The notes beneath the pieces are model-generated. The model did not search any database, was not told the DNA's origin, and saw nothing but the letters and a program-made list of their open reading frames with translations. The translations under genes and the position numbers were made by a program. Below, piece by piece: positions 27,876 to 35,747 of a stretch of DNA of 64,000 bases. Position 1 is the first letter of the stretch. Each line of letters starts with the position of its first letter. The stretch lies in the NCBI RefSeq assembly GCF_000621485.1, contig NZ_JHYF01000003.1, positions 62,001 to 126,000 on the forward strand, read 5' to 3'. This DNA comes from Alkaliphilus transvaalensis ATCC 700919 (GTDB lineage: Bacteria > Bacillota > Clostridia > Peptostreptococcales > Natronincolaceae).

Positions 27876-28331
27876 ATGATGACTTATGATGTAAATGGGA
27901 TAGTGACTAAAAATAAATTGGGGCGGGGGTGTAGTGGAATTGCTGTTATAAAAGATGATAAGATTTTAATAGGTTTAAGGAGCGATGGACAGGGCTGGTG
28001 CATTGCGGGAGGAAAGCAGGAGGCTTGGGAAACAAATGAAGAATGTGCTTATAGAGAACTGAGGGAAGAATTTGGACTCATTGCAAAGGAACTTCAGTAT
28101 ATAGGGACAGTAAAGTCTGTAGTTAAGGAAAAAGGACAGGTAATTTCTGTAGAACCATCAATATATGTATGTCGTAATTTCTATGGGGATTTAGTAATTA
28201 GTCGAAGGGAGTTTCTTGAATATCATTGGTGTAATTTAGACAGAGTATTAGAGGTAGAAAATCTATTTCCACCTAGTAAAGAAGCGATCAAACTTCTTCT
28301 AGCATATTTCAAAGAAGTTAATAACAGTTAA
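27876..28331 (+). CDS. Nudix hydrolase
   Basis: The 151-residue single-domain protein has a complete Nudix box starting at GKQEAWE and ending RELREEFGL, with the metal-binding glutamates in place. It hydrolyses a nucleoside diphosphate linked to another group; the substrate is not predictable. GAGGTG precedes two adjacent ATG codons (27876, 27879), either of which could be used. It is the last ordinary gene before the specialised cluster. Confidence 0.9.
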   Translation: MMTYDVNGIVTKNKLGRGCSGIAVIKDDKILIGLRSDGQGWCIAGGKQEAWETNEECAYRELREEFGLIAKELQYIGTVKSVVKEKGQVISVEPSIYVCRNFYGDLVISRREFLEYHWCNLDRVLEVENLFPPSKEAIKLLLAYFKEVNNS

Positions 28332-29185
28332 ATAACATATTTATAATATATTAATAACATATTAATAACAAATTATTAACTTATTAATGATAATATGTAA
28401 ATATATAACAAGCAATGGACTAATCTGTTGAGTTAATTTTATTTTGAAAAGAATCTGAGAAGTGTTAAATAACACTAACACTAAAATATGTAAAAAAACT
28501 TTACTATGATGGTGGTTTTTTGATGGAATATTATTTAAATGTAGGCTACGACCCTGTTAGAACTTAAATCTTATGATTACACTTATATTAGAAGTAGTGA
28601 ATTTAGTGAATGGTTGATGAGTGTAAAGCAGATCGTTGATATTTAATAACTATGGAATAGGATGTACTCCATATAATAAATATTATATGAAAAAGTAAAA
28701 AATATGCATAAAAAAATGTTGCAATTTAATGAATTTTTTGATAAAGTTTACTTGTAAATGGTTTTGTTATTAACAATAAAGCATTTTGGGTTAATATTAC
28801 GTATAGTAATTTATTATGTAAAAATATTATTAACCATATAAAGTTACTTGTTGTACAATAAAAAGTGAACAATATAGAAGTATCTAAGGTGTATAAAAAA
28901 TGCCGCCTTGAGCTAAATAGCTAGTAAATAATCTATGTTACAAAATACACACTACAAAATAAGGAAGATTTTATCAGTCCCTTGTTTACTCAAAATTGTG
29001 ACTTTCGATAAATAACTGTACTTGTTTTTAAAAAAATCAAGGTTAACTTAGAAGTCCTCCGCATGTCTTCATAGGTTACTTTGAAAATCCATTCTACTAT
29101 TATAAAAATAACCTTCAAAAACAATTCCAATAAAATGACACAATAAATAATGCTTACAAACAGATAAACATCAATAATAACGACG

Positions 29186-29208
29186 TATGATGTATATCAT
29201 AGTATAAT
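29186..29208 (+). promoter_or_regulatory. Possible operator-promoter of the gene cluster
   Basis: The perfect palindrome TATGAT-GTAT-ATCATA (29186-29201) sits directly upstream of TATAAT (29203-29208), in the place of the -35/-10 spacer. No good -35 is visible. A role is inferred from position only. Confidence 0.3.
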
Positions 29209-29431
29209 TAAATATTAAATATTTAACAGTCACCATAAGGCCATAATTTTTTTCTGAACTTAAACATCTAGAAGATTAAATGAAGTATTTTCTTAAATAA
29301 GTTGCTAAAGAAATCACTGTATGATTAAAAGAATCAGTATATCACTAAAGAAACTGCAGGTACAATTTTATTGGATGACCGACTTAAAGGGGGGCGAATA
29401 AAAAACATATATTAATAAGTACATCATGTAG

Positions 29432-29471
29432 CGTAGTTGAGCATTGAAGGGGGATTCACTTAACAACTACG
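29432..29471 (+). promoter_or_regulatory. Leader hairpin before the first cluster gene
   Basis: CGTAGTTG (29432-29439) pairs perfectly with CAACTACG (29464-29471). The loop contains AAGGGGGATT, a ribosome-binding-site-like sequence. Confidence 0.4.
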
Positions 29472-29568
29472 AAACGAAAATATGTGTACTTTTGGGATGG
29501 ATAAAAATCTGTTTTATTATATAATAAGCGATATCTATTTGATAATAATGAGAGTAAAGGTGATTGAT

Positions 29569-30957
29569 ATGTGGTCAAATCAAACATTAGTTAAAATTAT
29601 TGAATCATGGGGATTAACAGATAATCCTATGAATACTACAGAAGAGATTTTGGAGTGGACTAGAAAAAGAAATACAGAGGTTAAAGTAAAAATAAATAAA
29701 ATACCCTTTGAGGACTCTGGATATTGGTATTATGATGAAAATGAAAAAGGCATAATTAACAGAGATAAAACTTTTTTTCAAATTAAAGGTCTTATAAAAA
29801 GAAGTGACGATACAGAGGTAGCACAACCAATTATAATTCAAAATGAAATTGGATATCTTGGCATTATAGCAAAGGAAATTGATGGTATACTCTATTTCTT
29901 AATGCAAGCAAAAATCGAACCTGGAAATGTAAACAAGATTCAGATCTCTCCAACCATACAAGCAACAAAAAGTAACTTTATGAGGGCCCATGGGGGGAAA
30001 GCACCTGCATATTTGGAATACTTTTCATTTAAAAAAAGCTATGAAATAATTGTGGACCAGATTCAGTCAGAACATTCCTCCTTCTTCTTTGGGAAAAGAA
30101 ACAGAAATATTATCATTATAGTAGATGAAGATATTGAGGTTTTAGACTCCCATAAGTGGATGACGCTAGGACAGATAAAAGAACTGATGTATTATGACAA
30201 TCTTGTAAATATGGATACAAGAACGGTTTTGTCATGTATTCCCTTTGCTTTACGGAATTACACTTCAGATGAATTAAGTAAATTAGAGTCTTTGTTTAAT
30301 CAAAAAGCTTTCTATAACTCCATGTTTTCAGGTGATTGTGGTAGTAGTATTAACAACATTTTTAGATATATCAATGAGTTTAAGATGCATGATAGAAGTA
30401 AAGTTAGCATTGTTGATTTGTATGCTCTTCCTGGATGGCAAATGGTAAATAATGAGTTTGTAAATCTCAGTAGCGACTTTAAAATAATATATTGTGATAT
30501 CGAGATTGCCGGCAGAGAGGTTAATCAATGGAAGCAACCTTTATTTGAAACAATTGGACAATCGTTATTTGGTTTAATTTATTGCATAGAAAATGGCTCC
30601 ATGAAGTTTCTAATACAGACAGTTTCAGAAGTAGGTTGTTTCGACAAGGTGGAAATAGGTCCTAGTGTGCAATTAAGACCAAATGATCGAAGAGACAAAG
30701 ATGCAGTTACAGAATTATTTAGTGAAAAAATGGAAACTGGTGAAGGGGTATTATTTTCAGGGTTATTTTCAGAGGAAGGCGGACGCTTTTATCATGCTGA
30801 AAACAGGAATATCTTGATAAAGATAGATAAGGATGAGCTTCCAATACTGCCCCAAGGCTATTTCTGGGCAGATTTTCATACCCTTAATATATTGGTTCAG
30901 TTCAATAATTGTCTAAATATTCAGTTAAGAAACTTATTGTCAATTTTAAAATTGTAG
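29569..30957 (+). CDS. NDP-hexose 2,3-dehydratase
   Basis: The 462-residue protein has the two-repeat architecture of TylX3/SpnO/EvaA-type dehydratases. The first repeat contains FFQIKGL, QPIIIQNEIGYLGI, FLMQAKIEPGN and QISPTIQATKSN. The second contains KQPLFETIGQSLFGL, FLIQTVSEVG and EIGPSVQLRPND. The enzyme removes the C2 hydroxyl of dTDP-4-keto-6-deoxyglucose to give a 3,4-diketo-2,6-dideoxy sugar. A start at 29482 is open, but AAAGGTGATTGAT before the ATG at 29569 favours the shorter protein. First gene of the cluster. Confidence 0.9.
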   Translation: MWSNQTLVKIIESWGLTDNPMNTTEEILEWTRKRNTEVKVKINKIPFEDSGYWYYDENEKGIINRDKTFFQIKGLIKRSDDTEVAQPIIIQNEIGYLGIIAKEIDGILYFLMQAKIEPGNVNKIQISPTIQATKSNFMRAHGGKAPAYLEYFSFKKSYEIIVDQIQSEHSSFFFGKRNRNIIIIVDEDIEVLDSHKWMTLGQIKELMYYDNLVNMDTRTVLSCIPFALRNYTSDELSKLESLFNQKAFYNSMFSGDCGSSINNIFRYINEFKMHDRSKVSIVDLYALPGWQMVNNEFVNLSSDFKIIYCDIEIAGREVNQWKQPLFETIGQSLFGLIYCIENGSMKFLIQTVSEVGCFDKVEIGPSVQLRPNDRRDKDAVTELFSEKMETGEGVLFSGLFSEEGGRFYHAENRNILIKIDKDELPILPQGYFWADFHTLNILVQFNNCLNIQLRNLLSILKL

Positions 30958-31009
30958 GTATTTGCTAAAGATTTAACTGTACTTTACAATAAGCTAGGAG
31001 TGGGTATAA

Positions 31010-31921
31010 ATGAAAGCTGCTATAGTAACGGGTGCAAGTGGTTTTATTGGCGCTAACATGTGTAAATCATTATTAGAAAAAGGAATAAAGGTATATGGTA
31101 TTGTAAGGAATAAAGGGTCAGTTAGTCATATTAATCATCCCTTATATCAAGCGGTGGAAGCTGACTTTTCTACATATAATAGTCTTCCAGAACTAATTAA
31201 AGATGAGATCGATGTGTTCTATCATATTGCTTGGGGGGGCACCTATGGGTCTAGCTTAGGAGATTACGAGCAACAAATTAATAATATTAAATATACCTGT
31301 GATGCTTTGACCGCTGCCCATAAAATTGGTTGCAAAAAATTCATCATCGCAGGGACAATTAATGAATTTGAGGCACTACAATTACTTAATGCTGAAGAAA
31401 ATAAGCCTAGACTTGCATGTATTTATGGTGTTGCAAAATTGTCCTGTGATTTTATGTGTAAGGTAATCGCTACTAATTTGGGCATAGACTTTAATACAGC
31501 TATTATAGGGAGTTGTTTTGGTCCTGGTGATACGTCAAGAAGAATACATAATGTATTTATCTCTAATATGCTGAAGGGAAGTCGTCCTAAACTTGTTGAA
31601 GCTGACGTCCTTTATGATTGGATATATGTTGGCGATGTGGCTGATATGCTCTACACAATCGGAGTGAAAGGCGTTAATATGAAGAACTATTATCTAGGTC
31701 ACAATAAACTAAAGAAGTTAAAGGATATACTTATAGAGGTAAGAGATATTCTTAATCCTAGTCTAGAACTTGTATTTGGCGAACTAAAGGATACCACTAA
31801 AGTAGACTACTCCCTTGTTGATATTAATGCGATTTATGAGGATACAGGATATGTTTGCAACAGTGACTTTAAAGAATGCATCTTGAAAACTGCAGAGTGG
31901 GTAAAAGAGCAAAAGATATAA
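31010..31921 (+). CDS. NAD(P)-dependent SDR, probable dTDP-4-keto-6-deoxyhexose reductase
   Basis: The 303-residue extended SDR has the Rossmann motif VTGASGFIGANM at the N-terminus and the catalytic YGVAK. The companion Thr lies in the IIAGTINEFEA region. Family and context point to reduction of the C4 ketone at the end of deoxysugar assembly, after the 2,3-dehydratase just upstream. An epimerase role remains possible. Confidence 0.8.
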   Translation: MKAAIVTGASGFIGANMCKSLLEKGIKVYGIVRNKGSVSHINHPLYQAVEADFSTYNSLPELIKDEIDVFYHIAWGGTYGSSLGDYEQQINNIKYTCDALTAAHKIGCKKFIIAGTINEFEALQLLNAEENKPRLACIYGVAKLSCDFMCKVIATNLGIDFNTAIIGSCFGPGDTSRRIHNVFISNMLKGSRPKLVEADVLYDWIYVGDVADMLYTIGVKGVNMKNYYLGHNKLKKLKDILIEVRDILNPSLELVFGELKDTTKVDYSLVDINAIYEDTGYVCNSDFKECILKTAEWVKEQKI

Positions 31922-31981
31922 AAGAACACTTAGGGGAGGACTAGAGCCTAATCCCTATATCGACCTTTAAGGAGGATTTTA

Positions 31982-32404
31982 ATGATGAATGTACATATTA
32001 TTTATGCAACTATGACTAAACATACAAAAAAGTTAGCAGATTATCTTGCCGACTCATTGAAGATAACAGCTCAGGATGTAGAGGATAAACCTAATTTAGT
32101 TAATACAGATGTTCTTTTTGTGGGATCAGGTATCTATGGAGGGAAAATATCCCCTAATTTAGAAAACTATATAAAAAGTATAAAGGTAGGAGATGTGAAG
32201 AAAGCAGTCATTTTTCTAAATTCATGTGGTGGAAAAGATGAATCTAAAGAACTTAGAGGATTATTGGAAGAAAAGAAGATTAAAGTCTACGACAAGACAT
32301 TTATTTGTAAGGGTAAATGGTTGCTATTTAATCGGAAGCATCCTAACGAAGAAGATTGCATGGATTTGGTAGATTTTTCTAAAAAAGCGTTATCAGAGAT
32401 TTAG
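31982..32404 (+). CDS. Flavodoxin-domain protein
   Basis: The 140-residue protein has an N-terminal phosphate loop YATMTKHTKKLADYL that matches the FMN-binding loop of flavodoxins. VLFVGSGIYGGKISPN follows as the second flavin loop. It resembles HemG-like short flavodoxins. Within the cluster it could carry electrons to the radical SAM enzyme or the tungsten-type oxidoreductase; this is inference. AAGGAGG precedes the ATG. Confidence 0.8.
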   Translation: MMNVHIIYATMTKHTKKLADYLADSLKITAQDVEDKPNLVNTDVLFVGSGIYGGKISPNLENYIKSIKVGDVKKAVIFLNSCGGKDESKELRGLLEEKKIKVYDKTFICKGKWLLFNRKHPNEEDCMDLVDFSKKALSEI

Positions 32405-32460
32405 TAATCATTCTAAAATTAAGAGCTAAGAAAGTTCAGCAAGAATAACAGTATACAATG

Positions 32461-32546
32461 AAATCAATTAAAAAAGATAAATCAAAAAAGATTAATCAAA
32501 TAAAAAAGATAAATTAAATAAAAAGGATAAATCAAATAAAAAAATA
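32461..32546. repeat. Degenerate tandem repeat, about five 15-19-bp units
   Basis: Variants of AAATCAAATAAAAAAGAT recur in the spacer between the flavodoxin and thioesterase genes, ending just before the latter's ribosome binding site. Confidence 0.75.
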
Positions 32547-32569
32547 TAAGTTGAAAGGAATTGTCTAGC

Positions 32570-32974
32570 ATGCTTCAACACGAATCAATATTTGAAGTAA
32601 GAGGATATGAATTAGATTCATTTGGACATTTAAATAATTCAGTATATCTCAATTATTTGGAAGAAGCAAGATGGGAATTTTGCAGGGAATATATCCTTGT
32701 AAATAATGGCGGAAAGTATGAATTTAAAAATGACTTATTTCTTGTTGTCATTGAGACAAATATAAAATATATACGTGAATTAGTTTTGTTTGATAAAGTA
32801 ATGATAAAATCTAAGTACACTTGTGAAGGTGATACGATTATAGGTGATTATGTCTTAATTAATGTTGCTACAAATAAGAAGGTAGCAACTTCAACTAGCA
32901 AGCTAATTTTTGTTAATAAAGATAGGATAATACATAGCATACCAGATGAGTTAAAGGATCTATTAAAAGGCTAG
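32570..32974 (+). CDS. Hotdog-fold acyl-CoA/acyl-ACP thioesterase (4HBT/FadM-like)
   Basis: The 134-residue single hotdog domain has YELDSFGHLNNSVYLNYLEE, the 4HBT active-site signature with the catalytic Asp and the HxNN region. It is expected to hydrolyse an acyl thioester, perhaps releasing the chain made by the neighbouring ketosynthase and ACP. The TTG at 32561 is open, but GAAAGGA at 32553-32559 fits the ATG at 32570 better. Confidence 0.85.
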   Translation: MLQHESIFEVRGYELDSFGHLNNSVYLNYLEEARWEFCREYILVNNGGKYEFKNDLFLVVIETNIKYIRELVLFDKVMIKSKYTCEGDTIIGDYVLINVATNKKVATSTSKLIFVNKDRIIHSIPDELKDLLKG

Positions 32975-33041
32975 ACCAGTTAAAGCTTAATTAGTTTGTT
33001 CTAGATAAGTTAAGTTTATTAAGAACCAGGGGGGAATAGAA

Positions 33042-34259
33042 ATGAGAAAAGTTGTAATTACTGGAATGGGTATGATTACAGCATTAGGAAGTAATGTAGA
33101 GAGTACATGGGAAAATATGATGCAGGGGAAGTCTGGGGTAAAGAAGATTACATCTTTTGATCCAAGCCTTTTAGAAACTCAATTTGCTGCAGCTGCTAAT
33201 GATGATTTTGAAGAAAAGGCAGCAAAAATTATTCCAAAGAGACAAAGAAAACAGATGACTAGGGCCACGAGAATGCTTGTAGTAGCCGCTGATGAAGCGA
33301 TTCAACAAAGTGAAATTAATTTTGATGAATTTGATCGAACAAAGATAGGTACGTTATTAGGGGTTATTTCCGCTGGTTATGATGAATTTGAGAAGGAGCA
33401 GTCAGGCTCCCACATGATTGTAAGATCAATGGTGAATGCCCCCAGTGCCTGGGTGTCTATGAAATATGGTTTAGAGGGAGCGGCATTTAGTTTGTCAACA
33501 GCCTGTGCTTCTTCTGCATACGCAATTAGCCTTGGGAAAAGCCTTATTCAAGCTGGGGTATTGGATGTTGCTATAGTTGGTGGGATAGACTCTCATATTA
33601 ATCCAGAGTACATCAGTGGATTTAACCAAATACTTGCAATGTCTACAAGAAATGATTCGCCAGAAACTGCTTCGAGGCCATTTAGTAAAACAAGGGATGG
33701 TTTTGTTATGGGTGAGGGAGCTGGAGTAATGGTACTGGAATCGGAAGAGAGTGCAATGAGACGAAGTGCTACTATATTTGCTGAAGTAGCAGGTTCTGCC
33801 CTTACTAGTGAAGCAAGTGATATCACTGCTCCCAAAAAAGATGGAGAAGGTATGGCTAAGACAATGAAGCTTGCATTGAATAATGCTAAGGTTGAAATAG
33901 ATGAAGTGGAATATATTAACGCCCATGGGACATCTACTAATTTGAATGATTTATGTGAGACATTGGCTATAAAAGAGTGTTTTGGAAATAAGGCAAAAGA
34001 AATTGCCATAACTTCAAGTAAATCTATGATAGGGCATACTTTGGGAGCCGCAGGGGTTATAGAAGGAATTTCTACTGTTTTGACGATTTATCATGGTATA
34101 ATTCCACCGACTATCAATTATTTTGAAGCAGATGAAATGTTGGATTTAGATTATGTTCCTAATGTCTCTAGAAAACAAAATGTAACAGTAGCACTATCTA
34201 ACTCCTTTGGTTTTGGTGGACATAATGCTACTGTAGTTTATAGAAAAGCAGTAAAGTAG
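33042..34259 (+). CDS. FabF-type beta-ketoacyl-ACP synthase
   Basis: The 405-residue condensing enzyme has a complete Cys-His-His triad: C155 in STACASSA, H295 in NAHGTSTNLND and H332 in KSMIGHTLGAAG. It should therefore catalyse decarboxylative Claisen condensation on ACP-bound substrates. It is the only KAS I/II-type gene in the cluster; no chain-length-factor partner is present. It is unlikely to be the housekeeping FabF because fab neighbours are absent. GGGGGGAA precedes the ATG. Confidence 0.93.
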   Translation: MRKVVITGMGMITALGSNVESTWENMMQGKSGVKKITSFDPSLLETQFAAAANDDFEEKAAKIIPKRQRKQMTRATRMLVVAADEAIQQSEINFDEFDRTKIGTLLGVISAGYDEFEKEQSGSHMIVRSMVNAPSAWVSMKYGLEGAAFSLSTACASSAYAISLGKSLIQAGVLDVAIVGGIDSHINPEYISGFNQILAMSTRNDSPETASRPFSKTRDGFVMGEGAGVMVLESEESAMRRSATIFAEVAGSALTSEASDITAPKKDGEGMAKTMKLALNNAKVEIDEVEYINAHGTSTNLNDLCETLAIKECFGNKAKEIAITSSKSMIGHTLGAAGVIEGISTVLTIYHGIIPPTINYFEADEMLDLDYVPNVSRKQNVTVALSNSFGFGGHNATVVYRKAVK

Positions 34260-34270
34260 GGGTTGATGAT

Positions 34271-35002
34271 ATGAATGAGAACACACTTCAGTTTGAAATG
34301 GTAAAGTTAAAAATGGAAGATCAAATTGCAATAATGACATTGTGTAATGGAAAACAAAATAAAATAATAAATGCAGAGTTTTTAGAATTAGAAGTATTTA
34401 AGAATTGGCTGCAAGAAATGAAACCAATTGGATTAATTATTTGTGGGGAAGGAAGGCATTTTTCTGCAGGTGCTGATCTAGAAGAAATTGAAAAGTATAA
34501 AAATACGCCCGAACCCCTAAAAGAAAGGTTAAATAAAGGAAAAATAATCTTAGATTTTATAGAAAGGCTTCCTATTGTAACAGTAGCAGCAATCAGTGGT
34601 ATGTGCTGTGGAGGAGGCTTGGAAATTGCATTGAGTTGTCAATTTAGGGTATCAACTAGCAATTCAATTTTTTCCTTTCCAGAAGGTACAATTGGCTTGT
34701 TACCTGGCTTAGGTGGAACAATACGTCTACCTAAGTTGATTGGAAAAAGTAAAGCAATAAAAATGATCATGTCGGGTGAGAACTATATTGCATCAGAAGC
34801 GCTGGAAATGGGGTTAGTTGATTTAGTTGTCGATAAAAATAAACATTTAATTGAAGCAAAAAAATTCATTGAGAACCTATCTTCAAAGAAAAGTTATTTT
34901 CAAATTAATAGTATCATTTCTTCCATTAATAATAATTCAATCGAACATGAGACCGAAATGTTTATTGAACACATTAAATTAAAAGATTTCAAGGCGATTT
35001 AA
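34271..35002 (+). CDS. Enoyl-CoA hydratase/isomerase (crotonase) family protein 1
   Basis: The 243-residue crotonase has the CoA/oxyanion segment GRHFSAGADL and the second loop GMCCGGGLEIALSC. Both catalytic glutamates of hydratases are present, E118 and E138 in FSFPEGTIGLLPGLGG. It can thus be expected to add or remove water across an enoyl thioester, supplying the dehydratase step that FabZ would give. It lies 11 bp after the ketosynthase gene. Confidence 0.9.
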   Translation: MNENTLQFEMVKLKMEDQIAIMTLCNGKQNKIINAEFLELEVFKNWLQEMKPIGLIICGEGRHFSAGADLEEIEKYKNTPEPLKERLNKGKIILDFIERLPIVTVAAISGMCCGGGLEIALSCQFRVSTSNSIFSFPEGTIGLLPGLGGTIRLPKLIGKSKAIKMIMSGENYIASEALEMGLVDLVVDKNKHLIEAKKFIENLSSKKSYFQINSIISSINNNSIEHETEMFIEHIKLKDFKAI

Positions 35003-35038
35003 TTTAATGGAACTAAATTACATAAAGGAGAAAGTTTT

Positions 35039-35527
35039 ATGCAGAAATCAAAGATTGAGCCAGTCAATTTAGATGTAGGAGTTGACTACGATTCAAATGA
35101 AATATCATGTGAAGACGTCTATGAACATGTAAGAGACATTAATAAATTTAAAAAATGGTTTAATTGCTTTCCCTTAATATGGCTTACGTCTAAAGATGAT
35201 ACATTAAAGAAGGGAACAGTAATGATCATGCATGGAGGTTTTCCACCAATCGGTTTTGTTTTTTCTGTAACCATTACTGAATTATCTCAGCATCATTGTA
35301 AAGCTGAGGTAAAGGAAATAAATGGTAAATTTTACGGAGAAACATCCATCTATGTAGAAAGAATTGGAAATATTACTCGTTTACAGAAAGACTTCTGGGT
35401 TTGTGCAGACACGCAAAAAGACTTAGATGCCTATGCAATAGGAGCAAAGAAATTTCATGGAAAATATGTGAGATGGAGAGCTGGTCTTTTAAGAAAGATA
35501 ATTTTAAAAGAAAAAAATAAGTTTTAA
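35039..35527 (+). CDS. SRPBCC (START-like) protein, possible polyketide cyclase/aromatase
   Basis: The 162-residue protein looks like the Bet v1/START helix-grip fold. An early amphipathic helix (VYEHVRDINKFKKWFNCFP) resembles cyclase/dehydrase family members, followed by beta-rich sequence and a long C-terminal helix with basic residues. In type II polyketide clusters such proteins fold and aromatise the chain. The fold assignment is by general pattern, not a catalytic motif. AAAGGAG precedes the ATG. Confidence 0.55.
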   Translation: MQKSKIEPVNLDVGVDYDSNEISCEDVYEHVRDINKFKKWFNCFPLIWLTSKDDTLKKGTVMIMHGGFPPIGFVFSVTITELSQHHCKAEVKEINGKFYGETSIYVERIGNITRLQKDFWVCADTQKDLDAYAIGAKKFHGKYVRWRAGLLRKIILKEKNKF

Positions 35528-35660
35528 CATTATCTAGGTATATGAAAATATTAGTCTTAACTTGTATAATTACCCCTCATAGAAAAAGAAATTTTAAAAA
35601 GAAGTAAATATATAAATATTGTGGACCTTACCTAAAAGCGAGAGTTTTGTATTTACTATA

Positions 35661-35691
35661 TTGACATAGATTATCTTTCAGTGAATATAAT
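35661..35691 (+). promoter_or_regulatory. Internal promoter before the exporter genes
   Basis: TTGACA (35661-35666) is a consensus -35. TATAAT at 35686-35691 gives a long 19-bp spacing, with AATATA two bases earlier as an alternative. A 220-bp gap after the SRPBCC gene supports a separate transcription start. Confidence 0.5.
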
Positions 35692-35747
35692 ATTATCCGT
35701 AATAAAAAAACAGAAATGGTTGTAGAAAATTTGGAGGTGAAAAGAAA

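Larger units (their letters stand above)
28332..29568. other. Long non-coding left border of the gene cluster (about 1.2 kb)
   Basis: This AT-rich stretch lacks any ORF of convincing length in the six frames. Short broken reading fragments near 28520-28650 could be gene remnants, but I cannot identify them. Simple TTAATAACA-like repeats occur near 28330-28400. A palindrome beside a TATAAT lies at 29186-29208 and a hairpin at 29432-29471 precedes the first cluster gene. Confidence 0.6.

Noticed and set aside
28500-28660. Remnant gene or transposase fragment
   Set aside because: Short open stretches exist, but none shows a recognisable motif and all are interrupted.
29482-29568. N-terminal extension of the 2,3-dehydratase from ATG 29482
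   Set aside because: The extra 29 residues are unlike the family and a better binding site precedes the ATG at 29569; the region is more likely leader.
33495-34009. Minus-strand open frames inside the KS gene
   Set aside because: They are shadows of the strongly supported FabF-type gene, without binding sites or recognisable products.
33042-34259. Housekeeping fatty-acid synthase locus
   Set aside because: No fabD, fabG, fabZ, fabK/I, acc or plsX genes accompany the KS and ACP, and the neighbours are sugar and exporter genes.
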